Shown one piece after another: positions 1 to 7,119 of a DNA stretch of 13,450 nt. The stretch spans positions 1 through 13,450 of the forward strand of contig CAZDOD010000071.1 in the NCBI GenBank assembly GCA_964506935.1, in the 5' to 3' direction. The DNA comes from CAZDOD01 sp964506935. GTDB lineage: Bacteria; Desulfobacterota; Zymogenia; Zymogenales; Zymogenaceae. The notes under the pieces were generated by a model. It searched no databases, had not been told where the DNA came from, and worked only from the letters and a program-made list of their open reading frames with translations. Each line of letters starts with the position of its first letter. Position 1 is the stretch's first letter. The position numbers and the translations under genes were made by a program.

Positions 1-121
1 CGTTATTATAGAATTCAACATTTTTGTAGGCCCTGTTGATTGTGGACTGAAGGCGTTCAAGCTTTAGCTGCTCTCTGTCTTCAAACGACAAGGTCTCGTA
101 TTTTCTGTTGTATATTTTCAT
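1..121 (-). CDS. Second phenylacetate-CoA ligase-like protein (N-terminus only, cut by window edge)
   Basis: The frame opens with ATG at 121-119 and stays open for 40 codons to the window edge. The readable part has the layout of the PaaK amino terminus: an early Y-E-T-L, a basic/leucine-rich helix (LKLERLQSTINRAYKNV) and an F-Y-N-N stretch. This matches, position by position, the corresponding part of the complete PaaK at 5213-6514 (E-T-L, LQLKRLQDMVKRVYDRVPFY). Members of this family activate phenylacetate or other aryl acids to CoA thioesters with ATP, giving AMP and PPi. The ATP-binding motifs lie outside the window, so the enzyme class is inferred from the first helix only. The start is three bases after the livF stop, with GGGAG inside the end of livF as ribosome binding site, so the gene is almost certainly cotranscribed with the transporter. 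It could also be another member of the adenylate-forming family with the same N-terminal region. Confidence 0.72.
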   Translation of the reverse strand, partial: MKIYNRKYETLSFEDREQLKLERLQSTINRAYKNVEFYNN

Positions 122-124
122 GAG

Positions 125-859
125 CTACTCCCAGAATTCTTTATAGTCTCGGCCAAGATACGCTCTTTTTACATCCCCGTCAAGGAGAAGTTCCCTCCCC
201 TCACCCTGGACGATTATGTTTCCCGTCTCCAAGACGTAGCCCCTGTCTGATATCGAGAGGGCGGCCCTTGCGTTTTGCTCGACGAGGAGTATCGTTAATC
301 CCCTATCCTTTAATCTCACAATCACCTTCATTATTTCGGATGCAATTTTCGGCGCAAGACCGAGTGAGGGCTCATCAAGCATGAGTAGAGATGGCCTTGC
401 CATAAGCCCCCTCGCTATGGCGAGCATCTGTTGTTCACCGCCCGACAGTGTGCCGGCACTCTGATTTAACCTGTCATTTAGGATGGGAAATATCCCGAAG
501 ACCTCCTCCATGTCATTTTCAATGCCCTTCTTTTCCCTTCGATGGTAACGGAGATAGGCGCCGAGCTTGAGGTTGTCCAAAACTGTGAGGGAATCGAAAA
601 TCTGCCTCCCCTCAGGCACCTGAGACACCCCCATTCCAACGATGTCTTCAGGGCTTTTTCCGGTTATTTTGGTATTGTTTAAGACTATTTCCCCCCCCTT
701 AGATCGTATAAGGCCCGATATGTTGTTTAGAAGGGTCGTTTTCCCAGAACCGTTAGCACCGATAAGAGATACGATCTCACCCTCCCATACGTGTAGAGAT
801 ATGTTATCCAGCGCCCGTATCTTCCCGTAGTATGTCGAGATGTTTCTTACCTTAAGCAA
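125..859 (-). CDS. livF: Branched-chain/aryl amino acid-type ABC transporter ATP-binding protein LivF
   Basis: This is one of the two cytoplasmic ATPases of a Liv-type (HAAT family) importer; it pairs with LivG to drive LivHM. The 244 residues are the normal LivF length. Visible motifs: Walker A GANGSGKT at about 34-41, Q-loop Gln80, a canonical signature LSGGEQQ at 138-144, Walker B LLMLDEP at 158-164, and Gln195 in LLVEQN where many ABC proteins have the switch histidine. That Gln is usual for LivF. The start is TTG at 859-857, overlapping the livG stop by 8 nt; a GGAGGG sequence at 865-870, five bases upstream, supports it, and no ATG is available near the N-terminus. It is followed after 3 nt by a PaaK-like gene. 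Assignment to LivF rather than LivG rests on length, the short insert before the signature and the LVEQN motif. Substrate specificity cannot be read from an ATPase. Confidence 0.95.
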   Translation of the reverse strand: MLKVRNISTYYGKIRALDNISLHVWEGEIVSLIGANGSGKTTLLNNISGLIRSKGGEIVLNNTKITGKSPEDIVGMGVSQVPEGRQIFDSLTVLDNLKLGAYLRYHRREKKGIENDMEEVFGIFPILNDRLNQSAGTLSGGEQQMLAIARGLMARPSLLMLDEPSLGLAPKIASEIMKVIVRLKDRGLTILLVEQNARAALSISDRGYVLETGNIIVQGEGRELLLDGDVKRAYLGRDYKEFWE

Positions 860-1616
860 TAAGACCCTCCCCGAGATAGGCCTCTATGACCTTTTTGTCA
901 TACTGTATCTCTCTCGGCGTCGCCTCTGCGATGAGCTTCCCATAATCGAGGACGACTATCTCATCGGATATATCCATGGTCAGTCTCATATCGTGTTCGA
1001 CCAAGAGCACCGTTGTTCCCCTTTCCCTTATCCTCCTTATGAGGTCGGCGAGGTCATCGGTTTCACTCTCGTCGAGACCAGCAGCCGGCTCATCGAGGAG
1101 AAGGATCTTCGGCTCCCCCGCCAGTGCCCTTGCTATCTCAAGAAATCTCTGATGTCCAAGGGGTAGAGAGATTGATATATCATCCGCCCTGGGCATGAGT
1201 CCGACGAAATTAAGAAATTCTTCGGCCGATCTCCTTATTTTTCTTTCTTCGCTTATCATTTTCGGTAATCTTAAGGCGCTCACCAAAAACCCCGATCTGC
1301 TCCTTACGTGCCTTCCGACCATGACGTTTTCCATGACCGTCATATTTTCAAATAGCTCAACATTCTGAAATGTCCTTGTAATTCCGAGCGAAGCTATCTT
1401 ATGTGGCTTTTGACCGCCGATTTCGGTTCCCAAAAAACGTATTGTCCCTGAACTCGGCGGGTAGATTCCCGTAATGAGATTAAACAGGGTGGTCTTCCCC
1501 GCCCCGTTGGGACCTATGATCGCCTTTATCTGCCCCTCGTCCACACCGAACGATACGTCCTTTAGGGCCGATATGCCCCCAAAGTTGATAGCGAGATTTT
1601 TGATTTCGAGTATCAT
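852..1616 (-). CDS. livG: Branched-chain/aryl amino acid-type ABC transporter ATP-binding protein LivG
   Basis: This is the second ATPase of the Liv-type importer. In its 254 residues Walker A is GPNGAGKT at 35-42, Q-loop Gln84, Walker B ILLLDEP at 171-177, D-loop GLD just after, and the switch histidine is His208 in LLVEHD. The ABC signature is atypical: LPLGHQ at 151-156 instead of LSGGQ. LivG proteins commonly depart from the consensus here (forms such as LSYGQQ), so this is probably not a loss of function. The extended segment at about 101-140, before the signature, is also LivG-like. The ATG overlaps the livM stop as ATGA (1613-1616), and the gene's own end overlaps livF by 8 nt, which implies translational coupling and fixed stoichiometry through livM-livG-livF. 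Confidence 0.95.
   Translation of the reverse strand: MILEIKNLAINFGGISALKDVSFGVDEGQIKAIIGPNGAGKTTLFNLITGIYPPSSGTIRFLGTEIGGQKPHKIASLGITRTFQNVELFENMTVMENVMVGRHVRSRSGFLVSALRLPKMISEERKIRRSAEEFLNFVGLMPRADDISISLPLGHQRFLEIARALAGEPKILLLDEPAAGLDESETDDLADLIRRIRERGTTVLLVEHDMRLTMDISDEIVVLDYGKLIAEATPREIQYDKKVIEAYLGEGLIA
865..870 (-). promoter_or_regulatory. Shine-Dalgarno deciding the TTG start of livF
   Basis: The minus strand reads GGAGGG followed by a five-base spacer and TTG. It lies inside the 3' end of livG, so livF translation is probably coupled to livG. Confidence 0.75.
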
Positions 1617-2578
1617 CGGGCAAGCTTCCCCTTTATCCTGTCGACCACCCCTCTAGTCATGCCCTCGGGCATAAAGATCATTATCAACATAAGGATGAGA
1701 CCGTAAATAATTATATCGTAGTCTTCAAAGACCGTGAGAAATTCGGGCATTAGAGTAAGCACCGAGGCCCCGAAGATCGAACCCCATATGCTCGCCATAC
1801 CGCCTATAACCACCATTGTAACAAGTATTATAGAGAAGTGAAAACCGAATGAGCTCGGACTCACGAAGTTTATAAAGTGGGCATAAAGGCTCCCGGCGAC
1901 CGATGAAAAAATGGCGCTTATTATAAATATCATGAGCTTATATCTCTGAATATCGACTCCGAGTGTGCTTGCGGCGACCTCCGATGTATGGATGGCCCTG
2001 AGCGCCCTTCCGACACGGGAATTTACAATATTTCTGCTGATTATCAGGATCAATACGACAAAGACCCATACAAGAAAATAATATTTTAGGTCGGTGTCAA
2101 ATGTGAAACCGAAGGCCGAGAGATTGGGGATACCCACCATGCCGGAAGGCCCGTCGGTAAGGCCTTTCAACTCCTTAAACAGAATATAGACAACGATCCC
2201 GAAGCCGAGGGTCGCCATAGCGAGGTTGTATCCCCTGAGCCTGAGTGCCGGGATACCAACTATCAGTGCGACCATTGTCACCAATATCAATGCGATTACG
2301 GCGGCCAAGATCGGATTAAATTGATATGTTTCACCGAAGACGGTGATACCTCTTGTCAAAATTCCCGATGTATAGGCACCCAGTCCGTAAAATGCGGCGT
2401 GTCCCAAAGAAATCTGCCCTGCATAGCCCATAAGGAGGTTCAGGCCAAGGACCAGGATCGTGTTGAGGCCGATTATGACGAGGACGCTCAGGTAATAATC
2501 ATTCCTCAAAAATAGCGGGAGGAGGATTATGGTTATTACCAATATCCCGACGTATAGAGTATCTCGCTTTTGAGACAT
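1613..2578 (-). CDS. livM: Branched-chain/aryl amino acid-type ABC transporter permease LivM
   Basis: This is an inner-membrane permease subunit of the Liv importer, partner of LivH. The 321-residue protein is almost all hydrophobic segments. Family landmarks are GYAGQISLGHAAFYGLGAYT at 51-70, the LTDGPSG loop at 140-146, and the cytoplasmic EAA-like coupling loop around 187-214 (SRVGRALRAIHTSEVAASTL) that contacts the ATPases. The C-terminus reads MPEGMTRG, like the MPxG ending typical of the family. The start is ATG at 2578-2576, 24 nt after livH. Purine-rich AAGGAG lies 10 nt upstream and AAGGGG directly abuts the ATG. No truncation or missing motif is seen. The neighbours make an aromatic substrate at least as likely as leucine, isoleucine or valine. 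Confidence 0.95.
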   Translation of the reverse strand: MSQKRDTLYVGILVITIILLPLFLRNDYYLSVLVIIGLNTILVLGLNLLMGYAGQISLGHAAFYGLGAYTSGILTRGITVFGETYQFNPILAAVIALILVTMVALIVGIPALRLRGYNLAMATLGFGIVVYILFKELKGLTDGPSGMVGIPNLSAFGFTFDTDLKYYFLVWVFVVLILIISRNIVNSRVGRALRAIHTSEVAASTLGVDIQRYKLMIFIISAIFSSVAGSLYAHFINFVSPSSFGFHFSIILVTMVVIGGMASIWGSIFGASVLTLMPEFLTVFEDYDIIIYGLILMLIMIFMPEGMTRGVVDRIKGKLAR

Positions 2579-2602
2579 CCCCTTAAAACTCCTTATAGAC
2601 TA

Positions 2603-3490
2603 CTATACCCTTTTGACCTCACCCTTCCCTAATATGCCGGAAGGCCTTATGAATAGGACCAGAAGGAGGGCCAAGAATGCGATCGCGTCCTTATATGCCG
2701 AGGAGATCAAACCCGCCCCCATCGACTCCAAGACGCCGAGCGAAAATCCTCCAAGTATGGCCCCGGGTATGCTTCCGATCCCGCCGATGATGGCGGCACA
2801 GAAACCCTTTAATCCGAGCATTGTGCCCATCCCGTATCCCGCAAATGTTATGGGGGAGATAATAATTCCGGCAACGGCGCCGAGTCCACCTGAGAGGGCA
2901 AAGCTTAGAAGTATCATTCTATTTACCCTAATGCCCAATAGACTTGCAGCCCTACTATTTATCGCACATGCCCTCATCCCCTTCCCCGTTATTGTGTATT
3001 CAAAGAAAAAGTTCAAAAAGAAAAGGATAATGATAGTAATGCCTAAAATCCATATCGTTTGGGGTATTACGGCAGCGCCCCAGATGATTATTGGATTTTC
3101 CCCTGAGAACGGTTTTGAAGGATATGGATTTTTGCCCCAAAGCATCATCGCAACACCCTTTAAAAAGATTGACGCACCGACGGTGATGATGATGAGGCTT
3201 ATGTGGGTGGGTTTCCTGACCGGCTTGATGATCAAAAGATCAAACAGTATCCCAACTATGGTGACAGAGGCCACAGATAACAGAAATCCGAATATGGGAT
3301 GCATCCCCAGTATCGAGCTATAGGTCACCATAAACAGGGCGCCCAGCATTACGAATTCGCCCTGGGCGAAATTTATGATCTCAGTTGAATTGAAAATTAT
3401 CGTGAAACCAATGGCAACGATAGCGTATATACTGCCGTTGGTAACACCGCCGACGATAAATTGCAGTATCTGATCAAGACTGATATCCAT
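2603..3490 (-). CDS. livH: Branched-chain/aryl amino acid-type ABC transporter permease LivH
   Basis: This is the other inner-membrane permease subunit of the Liv importer. The 295-residue hydrophobic protein carries the family landmarks TNGSIYAIVAIGFTIIFNST near 17-36, NFAQGEF at 40-46, the EAA-like loop at about 169-190 (GKGMRACAINSRAASLLGI) and KGFCAAIIGGIGSIPGAILG at 228-247. It ends with the usual IRPSGILGKGE stretch. The start ATG (3490-3488) fits the family length, but the upstream sequence is T/A-rich and has no recognisable Shine-Dalgarno sequence, unlike most neighbours. The 83-nt gap before it holds an inverted repeat and a tandem repeat. This suggests livH is made at a lower level than the binding protein encoded just upstream, as is normal for ABC importers; that is inference. 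Confidence 0.95.
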   Translation of the reverse strand: MDISLDQILQFIVGGVTNGSIYAIVAIGFTIIFNSTEIINFAQGEFVMLGALFMVTYSSILGMHPIFGFLLSVASVTIVGILFDLLIIKPVRKPTHISLIIITVGASIFLKGVAMMLWGKNPYPSKPFSGENPIIIWGAAVIPQTIWILGITIIILFFLNFFFEYTITGKGMRACAINSRAASLLGIRVNRMILLSFALSGGLGAVAGIIISPITFAGYGMGTMLGLKGFCAAIIGGIGSIPGAILGGFSLGVLESMGAGLISSAYKDAIAFLALLLVLFIRPSGILGKGEVKRV

Positions 3491-3500
3491 AGCTAAAATA

Positions 3501-3520
3501 GATATAGAAAGATATAGAAA
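3501..3520. repeat. Perfect tandem repeat, 2 x 10 bp
   Basis: On the plus strand GATATAGAAA occurs twice head to tail (3501-3510 and 3511-3520). It sits between the livK-livH hairpin and the livH start, where a ribosome binding site would be expected. Its function is unknown. Confidence 0.7.
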
Positions 3521-3551
3521 ACGAGGCTAAACGGAAATGCTTAGCCTCGTT
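3520..3551 (-). terminator. Inverted repeat in livK-livH gap: attenuator, partial terminator or mRNA-stabilising stem
   Basis: The arms AACGAGGCTAA (3520-3530) and TTAGCCTCGTT (3541-3551) are perfectly complementary over 11 bp, with a 10-base loop. A G-U and a C-G pair inside the loop could extend the stem to 13 bp with a six-base loop. Read on the minus strand, the stem runs into TTTT then CTATATC, a short T-tract, so termination would probably be partial. It lies 22 bases beyond the livK stop. Such stems between a binding-protein gene and its permease genes commonly let the binding protein be overproduced. Which mechanism applies here is not visible. Confidence 0.65.
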
Positions 3552-3573
3552 ATTTTTAAATCAACTTGCTATT

Positions 3574-4746
3574 CTACTCAATTATTACCCAATTTCCATT
3601 CTCTATAACCACCATGACGAAGGCGTCTTTTGTGAGGCCGTTGTGCTCTTCAGGAGACATATTGAATACACCGCTTACACCGACATATTTTTTTGTCTGT
3701 TCGATTGCGTCCCTGAGAAGTGCCTTATCGGCGCCGGAGACCTTCAAGGCATCCGCTATCATACCCATGGCGTCCCATGCGTAACCGCCGAAACCCGATA
3801 CATCAGTACCAAATGTTTCTTCGTAGAGACTCTTGTATTCAAGGAGCGCCTTTCGCTGCGGATCAAAGATCGGGAGTTGATCCAATACGAGGATCTTTCC
3901 TGTCGGGAGGATGTTGCCTTCTGCGGCTTCACCGGCGTATTCGATAAATTTTGGTGATGCAACGCCGTGACTCTGTAACAGCGGGATCTCGATGCCGAGT
4001 TGCACCATGTTTTTCGCTACTATTGCTGGGCCTGGATTGGTTCCCCAGCAGACGATTGCTTCCGCATCGGTTCCCTTGATTACGGTGAGCTGTGCGGTCA
4101 TATCGTTGTCTTCTTCGCCGAAGGACTCTTTAGCAACGATCTCGATACCTGCGTCGAGGGCCTGTGCCTCGAGCTGCTCTTTTCCGCTGTCTCCGTAGCC
4201 GTTGGAGACGGTAATTATGGCTATCTTCTTGATTCCCTCGCTGACCAGATACTCGTATATCTTCTCCACCGCCTGGACATCCGTCTGCGGAGTCTTAAAA
4301 ACCCACTTATTGACGGGAGTGGTGATCTTTACGCTGGCTGCACAGGATATAAGGGGAACTTCTTTCTCTTCAACTATCGGTATTACTGCAAGTGTATTTC
4401 CGGAAAGGCTCGGACCAACGATCGCGAGAACATTATCTTTCTCAATCAGCTTCTTTACAATATTCACACATTTCGTAGTGTCACCCTCGTCATCATAGAT
4501 AACAACCTCGATTGGATGCCCGTCGATTCCCCCCTCACTGTTGATGATATCTTTGAACATGTTCATGGAGTTCCTCTCCGGTTCACCCAGAAAAGACTGG
4601 CTACCGGTTATGGAGAAAACGCCTCCAATTATATAGGGCTCCTTGGCTTCGCTAACATCAGATTTCTTTTCGCAAGATGCAAAAAGAAGACAAAAAGTTA
4701 AAAGAAGGGCTAAGGTTAATAAAAAAGACTTTTTGATAACATCCAT
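3574..4746 (-). CDS. livK: Liv-type ABC transporter substrate-binding lipoprotein
   Basis: This is the extracytoplasmic solute-binding component (type I periplasmic-binding fold, Peripla_BP_6) of the Liv importer. The N-terminus from the chosen ATG is basic (DVIKK), followed by a leucine-rich hydrophobic core and a lipobox-like F-A-S-C, so Cys25 is the likely lipidated residue; Phe at -3 is less usual. The mature part starts YIIGGVFSITGSQSFLG, then a conserved GGIDGHPIEVVIYDDEG region, GPSLSGNTLAVIPI and the second lobe; this is the standard order. Length is 390 residues. A frame extension to TTG at 4761 exists, but AGAGG at 4754-4758 sits 7 nt before the ATG at 4746, so the ATG is preferred. 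It lies 21 nt after the ACT gene. Ligand specificity is undetermined; the adjacent aryl-CoA genes hint at an aromatic ligand. Confidence 0.93.
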   Translation of the reverse strand: MDVIKKSFLLTLALLLTFCLLFASCEKKSDVSEAKEPYIIGGVFSITGSQSFLGEPERNSMNMFKDIINSEGGIDGHPIEVVIYDDEGDTTKCVNIVKKLIEKDNVLAIVGPSLSGNTLAVIPIVEEKEVPLISCAASVKITTPVNKWVFKTPQTDVQAVEKIYEYLVSEGIKKIAIITVSNGYGDSGKEQLEAQALDAGIEIVAKESFGEEDNDMTAQLTVIKGTDAEAIVCWGTNPGPAIVAKNMVQLGIEIPLLQSHGVASPKFIEYAGEAAEGNILPTGKILVLDQLPIFDPQRKALLEYKSLYEETFGTDVSGFGGYAWDAMGMIADALKVSGADKALLRDAIEQTKKYVGVSGVFNMSPEEHNGLTKDAFVMVVIENGNWVIIE

Positions 4747-4753
4747 TTTTTGA

Positions 4754-4758
4754 CCTCT
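4754..4758 (-). promoter_or_regulatory. Shine-Dalgarno selecting ATG 4746 for livK
   Basis: The minus strand reads AGAGG with a seven-base spacer before ATG. It rules against the upstream in-frame TTG at 4761, which would place this element inside the coding region. Confidence 0.7.
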
Positions 4759-4767
4759 CAAAATAAT

Positions 4768-5199
4768 TTATAAAGAATAGACTTTTTCACCGGGTAATAC
4801 AACAACCCCGTTTTCTGTCAAAACTTTTATGGCTTTGTCGGTTTCGTCGAATCTGAAGATGATTACCGCGTCTTTTCCACTCCGCTCGACGAATGCATAC
4901 ATGTATTCTACGTTTATACTTTTTTTCATCAGTATATCAAGGATCCCCGCAAGTCCGCCCGGCTTATCGGGGACCTCAACGGCGACCACCTCGGTTTTTC
5001 CGACCGTGAAGTTGTTTTTTTTCAGGACTTCCTTAGCCTTTTCGGTGTCGTTGACAATTAAACGCAGTATCCCGAAATCGGTTGTATCGGCCAAAGAAAG
5101 GGCCCTTATATTTACTTTTCCATCTCCGAGGATTTTTGTTACTTCCGCAAGCCTCCCCGATTTATTCTCCAAAAAAACTGAAATTTGTTCTACTTTCAT
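4768..5199 (-). CDS. Tandem ACT-domain amino acid-binding protein
   Basis: This is a small cytoplasmic protein of 143 residues made only of two ACT domains: roughly 2-70 (QISVFLENKSGRLAEVTKIL start) and 71-141 (VVAVEVPDKPGGLAGILDIL start). Each shows the ACT hallmark of a glycine followed by Leu-Ala (SGRLA, PGGLA) at the turn between the first strand and first helix, where amino acids bind at domain interfaces. There is no catalytic or DNA-binding domain. Stand-alone double-ACT proteins of this type are repeatedly found beside phenylacetate-CoA ligase and IOR genes and are presumed to sense an aromatic or other amino acid. Whether it acts on PaaK, on IorAB or on the transporter is unknown. 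An upstream in-frame start at 5229 would overlap paaK. The ATG at 5199 has GGAGGG (5206-5211) six bases away and is preferred. Confidence 0.9.
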   Translation of the reverse strand: MKVEQISVFLENKSGRLAEVTKILGDGKVNIRALSLADTTDFGILRLIVNDTEKAKEVLKKNNFTVGKTEVVAVEVPDKPGGLAGILDILMKKSINVEYMYAFVERSGKDAVIIFRFDETDKAIKVLTENGVVVLPGEKVYSL

Positions 5200-5205
5200 C
5201 CCAAT

Positions 5206-5211
5206 CCCTCC
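5206..5211 (-). promoter_or_regulatory. Strong Shine-Dalgarno of the ACT gene
   Basis: GGAGGG on the minus strand lies immediately after the paaK TAA, with a six-base spacer to ATG 5199. It fixes the start of the ACT protein. Confidence 0.8.
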
Positions 5212-5212
5212 G

Positions 5213-6514
5213 TTATAACTTTCTCTCATCTTTTACCCTGACAGCTTTCCCCTCACTTCGCTGTATTGTCTTAGGCTCGACCATCTTTACCGTGACGCTC
5301 ACGCCGAGGAGATCCTTTATATCCTTCTCGATCCTATTTTCTAAATTTTGCAGAATCTTGACCTCATCGGAAAATACCGTCTCGTTTACCTCCACCAAGA
5401 CATCCAGCATATCCAGCGCCCCTTCCCTTCTGACGATCAGCTGATAGTGGGGCTCTACACCCTCGATATTGAGGAGTACGCTCTCGATCTGGGAGGGAAA
5501 CACATTTACACCCCTAATGATCAGCATATCATCGGTCCTGCCGCTTATGCGATCCATCCTGACAAAAGTCCTGCCGCATTTACATGTCTCGGGATTAAGA
5601 GAGGAGATGTCTCTTGTTCGGTATCGGATTATCGGGAAGGCCTCCTTTGTAATCGTTGTAAAGACCAGTTCCCCCTTCTCGCCGTATGGGAGCGACTCGC
5701 CCGTCCGGGGGTCTATTATCTCTGGTATAAAATGATCCTCGAAGACGTGGAGGCCATTTTTTGCCTCAATACATTCGGTTGAGACGCCCGGTCCGATGAT
5801 CTCGGAGAGGCCGTATAGGTCGATGGCCTCGATATTCAGCTTCTTTTCGATTTCCTGTCGCATCCTGTCAGACCACGGCTCGGCCCCGAATACCCCGACC
5901 CTTAGCTTCATCTTCTTAAAATCCGCCCCCATCTCATCTGCGATCTCGGCCAGATACAGGGCGTAAGATGGCGTGCATGCGAGTACGGTGGGCCCGAAAT
6001 CCTGCATTATCATTATCTGACGCTTGGAATTGCCTCCGGAGATCGGGATTACCGATGCGCCCAACCTCTCGGCACCATAGTGGAATCCCAGACCGCCCGT
6101 AAAGAGCCCGTAACCGTAGGCGTTGTGGACGATATCTTTCTTCGTAGCGCCGGCGGCGGAAAGAGTCCTCGCCATGAGTTCAGCCCACGTATCGATGTCT
6201 TTTTTCGTGTATCCGACAACGGTCGGTTTCCCGGTCGTCCCCGATGATGCGTGGATCCTGACGATATCATCCATCGGGAGGGTAAACATACCGAACGGGT
6301 AATTGTCCCTCAGGTCCTGCTTGTTGGTGAACGGGAGCTTTTTCAGATCACTGATATCTTTTATATCTTCAGGTTTGATCTTTGCCTTATCAAGGGTCTT
6401 TTTATAAAACGGGACCCTATCATAGACCCTCTTGACCATATCCTGAAGCCTTTTGAGCTGTAGGGCCTCCAGAGCGGGCCTAGGAAGGGTTTCAAACTCC
6501 TCATTAAAAATCAT
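5213..6514 (-). CDS. paaK: Phenylacetate-CoA ligase (AMP-forming)
   Basis: This cytoplasmic adenylate-forming enzyme converts phenylacetate or a related aryl acid, ATP and CoA to aryl-acetyl-CoA, AMP and PPi. The 433 residues match the PaaK family length. Motifs: the P-loop SSGTTGKPTVVGYT at 90-103, the adenine-binding YGLSE at 234-238, YRTRD at 298-302, the hinge region GRTDDMLIIRGVNVFPSQIE at 325-344, and a C-terminal EGKAVRV in which Lys423 is the expected catalytic lysine. A CKCG pair at 311-314 is also typical. The ATG start has AGGAGGG at 6521-6527, overlapping the iorB TAG stop. The gene lies between iorB (11-nt gap) and the ACT gene (13-nt gap). The natural substrate could be phenylacetate, indoleacetate or 4-hydroxyphenylacetate; the sequence does not separate these. 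Confidence 0.95.
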   Translation of the reverse strand: MIFNEEFETLPRPALEALQLKRLQDMVKRVYDRVPFYKKTLDKAKIKPEDIKDISDLKKLPFTNKQDLRDNYPFGMFTLPMDDIVRIHASSGTTGKPTVVGYTKKDIDTWAELMARTLSAAGATKKDIVHNAYGYGLFTGGLGFHYGAERLGASVIPISGGNSKRQIMIMQDFGPTVLACTPSYALYLAEIADEMGADFKKMKLRVGVFGAEPWSDRMRQEIEKKLNIEAIDLYGLSEIIGPGVSTECIEAKNGLHVFEDHFIPEIIDPRTGESLPYGEKGELVFTTITKEAFPIIRYRTRDISSLNPETCKCGRTFVRMDRISGRTDDMLIIRGVNVFPSQIESVLLNIEGVEPHYQLIVRREGALDMLDVLVEVNETVFSDEVKILQNLENRIEKDIKDLLGVSVTVKMVEPKTIQRSEGKAVRVKDERKL

Positions 6515-6525
6515 ATAATTCCCTC

Positions 6526-7116
6526 CTATGATATCTTCTCTATTTTTCTTCCCGAATCGAAAGCCTTAAAATTTACGTCAACCACTTTTTTGGGAAGTCT
6601 CTTATCTATTATTGAAAACCATGTATCCTTCGATATATCGAGGTAAAGGGATAGGTGGCCCAGAATGACACTGCTCAACGCCTTTGGATTTCCGGCTTCT
6701 GTTGCCAAATTGAGTCCGTCTATCAAGGTTACCTTCGAGAAATTTTCTTTAAATAATTCGTATATCCCCTCGGGGTACTCATCCTTACCCAAAGATACCG
6801 ATGGGGGATTTTGACAGTAATCATTAAGTATAATCACGGAATCCTTATTGAGGTATTGTATGTATCTCATAGATTCCAATAATTCAAGAGAAAACAGGAT
6901 GTCCACCTCGCCCTTCCTTATGAGGGGTGAATATACCTTTTTGCCGAATCTCACATGTGTGTTTACACTGCCACCCCTTTGGGCCATTCCGTGAACTTCG
7001 CTCTTTTTTACGTCATGTCCTTTGGCCAGAAGCGCTTCAGCAAGTATATCAGACGCCATTATAATACCCTGACCCCCAACCCCTACCATGAGGATGTTTG
7101 TGATTTTTTCGCTCAA
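6526..7116 (-). CDS. iorB: Indolepyruvate:ferredoxin oxidoreductase, beta subunit
   Basis: This is the small subunit of IOR, which with IorA catalyses ferredoxin-dependent oxidative decarboxylation of aryl-pyruvates to aryl-acetyl-CoA and CO2. It corresponds to the gamma-type domain of 2-oxoacid:ferredoxin oxidoreductases. The N-terminal Rossmann-like motif is VGVGGQG at 11-17, followed by the conserved EVHGMAQRGGSV at 40-51. Length of 196 residues is normal. The start appears to be TTG at 7116-7114, 3 nt after the iorA stop, with AAGG eight bases upstream. The next ATG (7089) would remove the first beta strand of the nucleotide-binding-like fold and is less likely. Tight spacing with iorA implies translational coupling, as expected for equimolar subunits. 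Confidence 0.94.
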   Translation of the reverse strand: MSEKITNILMVGVGGQGIIMASDILAEALLAKGHDVKKSEVHGMAQRGGSVNTHVRFGKKVYSPLIRKGEVDILFSLELLESMRYIQYLNKDSVIILNDYCQNPPSVSLGKDEYPEGIYELFKENFSKVTLIDGLNLATEAGNPKALSSVILGHLSLYLDISKDTWFSIIDKRLPKKVVDVNFKAFDSGRKIEKIS

Positions 7117-7119
7117 TAA

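Noticed and set aside
2613..3323. Long plus-strand open frame opposite livH (236 codons)
   Set aside because: It is the mirror of a clear, motif-rich LivH gene; the protein is Pro/Met/Ile-rich low-complexity sequence with no motif or plausible ribosome site.
4000..4701. Long plus-strand open frame opposite livK (233 codons)
   Set aside because: Antisense shadow of the binding-protein gene; no family resemblance, and livK has a signal sequence, family motifs and ribosome site.
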